A DNA stretch of 6,923 bases, from the NCBI GenBank assembly GCA_934593275.1, contig CAKTQE010000081.1, positions 1-6,923 of the forward strand, given 5' to 3'. The translations under genes were made by a program, and so were the position numbers. Position 1 is the stretch's first letter. Each line of letters begins with the position of its first letter. This stretch comes from an uncultured Oscillospiraceae bacterium (GTDB taxonomy: Bacteria; Bacillota; Clostridia; Oscillospirales; Oscillospiraceae). Below the pieces are notes generated by a model. The model made no database searches. It had not been told where the DNA came from and worked only from the letters and a program-made list of their open reading frames with translations. Positions 6,351-6,923 of this stretch are shown here, piece by piece.

Positions 6351-6552
6351 GGTGAAAAAACGCGCAAAATATACGGTATTTGTAACAAATGTATTGTAGG
6401 GGGCGGCAATCTGCCGCCCGCCACGTTGGGTATTCTACCTGTGTGGGTGAATGGTATCACCCCAATCATGGTATACCCACTGTAGCGGCGGCAACCTGCC
6501 GCCAACCGGCCCGCAGGGCCGGAATCGTGGTACGTTTGAATTTGTAACGCTC
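6351..6552 (+). repeat. Repeat module B, right copy
   Basis: A plus-strand copy of 261-460. It consists of the TATACGGTATTTGTAACAAA lead (6370-6389), GTAG at 6396, an 8-bp hairpin (6401-6419, loop ATC), GCCACGTT (6420-6427), the GGGTGAATGGTATCACCC box (6445-6462), GTAGC at 6482, a 7-bp hairpin with ACC loop (6487-6503), linker AA, and CCGGCCC-gca-GGGCCGG (6506-6522). GTGGTACGTTTG (6527-6538) is shared with the left copy just after the last hairpin. The GTAG-to-GTAGC distance is 86 bases, against 85 in the left copy. Nothing protein-like is encoded. Confidence 0.8.
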
Positions 6553-6566
6553 AATGCAAAAACGTC

Positions 6567-6682
6567 TGTCATTTAGGCCTTGAGCGTCAGCGGAGTGGAG
6601 GAATCCACCACGTGGGATAAGAAATAACCACAAGATAAAAATTGCCACATGGGAAGATTCCTCGACTACGCTCGGAATGACA
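6567..6682. mobile_element. MITE-like 116-base palindromic element
   Basis: The ends are inverted: TGTCAT at 6567-6572 and ATGACA at 6677-6682. Each arm carries GAGCG and then GAGGAATC reading inward, the right arm on the minus strand as CATTCCGAGCGTAGTCGAGG. The arms are about 40-50 bases, imperfect, and surround an AT-rich centre near 6618-6643. There is no coding capacity and no clear target-site duplication. TGTCATTCCGAGCG...GAGGAATC is a motif I recall from dispersed non-coding repeats in several bacterial groups. Its position between modules B and A, which are adjacent in the left flank, suggests insertion into the right flank. Confidence 0.6.
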
Positions 6683-6689
6683 TATCGGG

Positions 6690-6857
6690 GGGTGATTCCG
6701 TTCAACCTAACGGGTTATATTTGCCACGGAGCCAGCCCCTCGCCGGGGCTGGATGGCGTTGGGTCAACGCCGCTACATTGTTCCGTGTATGGGGTGGTAC
6801 CATTCAACCGAACAGGTTGTATTCGATACGTGGCGGGCGGCAGGTTGCCGCCCCTAC
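6690..6857 (-). repeat. Repeat module A, right copy, with an extra degenerate box
   Basis: On the minus strand GTAGGGG starts at 6857, followed by the 8-bp hairpin (6853-6835), GCCACGTA, the central box in a weakened form (GGTTGAATGGTACCACCC), GTAGC at 6776, the 7-bp hairpin with ACC loop (6771-6755), linker AT, and the 8-bp hairpin CCAGCCCC/GGGGCTGG (6752-6732). Another degenerate box follows at about 6690-6709. It is an inverted copy of 127-260, with 41 identical bases (6745-6785 against 201-241). The GTAG-to-GTAGC distance is 81 bases, against 83 in the left copy. Confidence 0.8.
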
Positions 6858-6923
6858 TAGCACATACCACTTAAAAATTTACTATTGGATAAAGATGTTT
6901 AAGACCGGTTCTAGCATCGTCCG

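Noticed and set aside
5932..6505. Overlapping minus-strand frames downstream of cca
   Set aside because: They run through heptamer and hairpin repeats, and no ribosome binding site or protein motif is visible.
127..6857. Classical composite transposon
   Set aside because: There is no transposase or integrase in the window, the repeats are imperfect multi-hairpin units, and the enclosed genes are core-like.
6871..6923. Possible C-terminal end of a minus-strand gene entering from the right edge (16 codons then TAA)
   Set aside because: Sixteen open codons are expected by chance and the peptide is not recognised. It would fit the pattern that GTAG modules start just after a gene end (stop 14 bases from the module at 6857), but that is too little to annotate.

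Overview
The window looks like a chromosomal segment of a GC-rich gut-type Clostridia bacterium, probably of the Oscillospiraceae/Ruminococcaceae. This is inferred from the protein style, strong AGGAGG-type ribosome binding sites, sigma-A-like promoters and intergenic repeats of a kind I recall from that group. No rRNA, tRNA, CRISPR array, transposase or phage gene is visible.

Layout. Bases 1-542 hold no gene. They contain a leftward promoter at the edge (12-40) that must serve a gene outside the window, then two hairpin-rich repeat modules in opposite orientation (A, 127-260, plus; B, 261-460, minus) and a short heptamer repeat patch (477-524). Bases 543-1391 (minus) encode a membrane-anchored PlsC-type acyltransferase. 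The 196-base divergent intergenic region carries one promoter for it and one for a rightward four-gene operon: a fatty-acyl-CoA/acyl-AMP ligase (1588-3312), a DUF1624/HGSNAT-type membrane acetyltransferase-like protein (3309-4004), an unrecognised polytopic membrane protein (4019-4699) and a CCA-adding tRNA nucleotidyltransferase with an HD domain (4693-6015). Spacing in the operon is -4, +14 and -7 bases, so translation is probably coupled.

Bases 6016-6923 have no convincing gene and are almost entirely repeats: heptamers that begin inside the cca stop codon, a TGACTGATGAGG-type hairpin repeat, a half copy of the hairpin module, a full module B (plus), a 116-base MITE-like palindromic element, and module A (minus). 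Modules A and B therefore flank the five genes as an A-B / B-A inverted sandwich.

Function. The acyltransferase, acyl-CoA ligase and DUF1624 protein all suggest acyl activation and transfer at the membrane (phospholipid or surface glycan acylation). cca is a housekeeping tRNA-maturation gene riding at the end of the operon. The genes are ordinary. The most noteworthy signal is the repeats: copies A and B differ in stem sequence but by fully compensating changes, so the folded structure rather than the sequence seems to be conserved. I saw no clear new defence, mobile or biosynthetic system.
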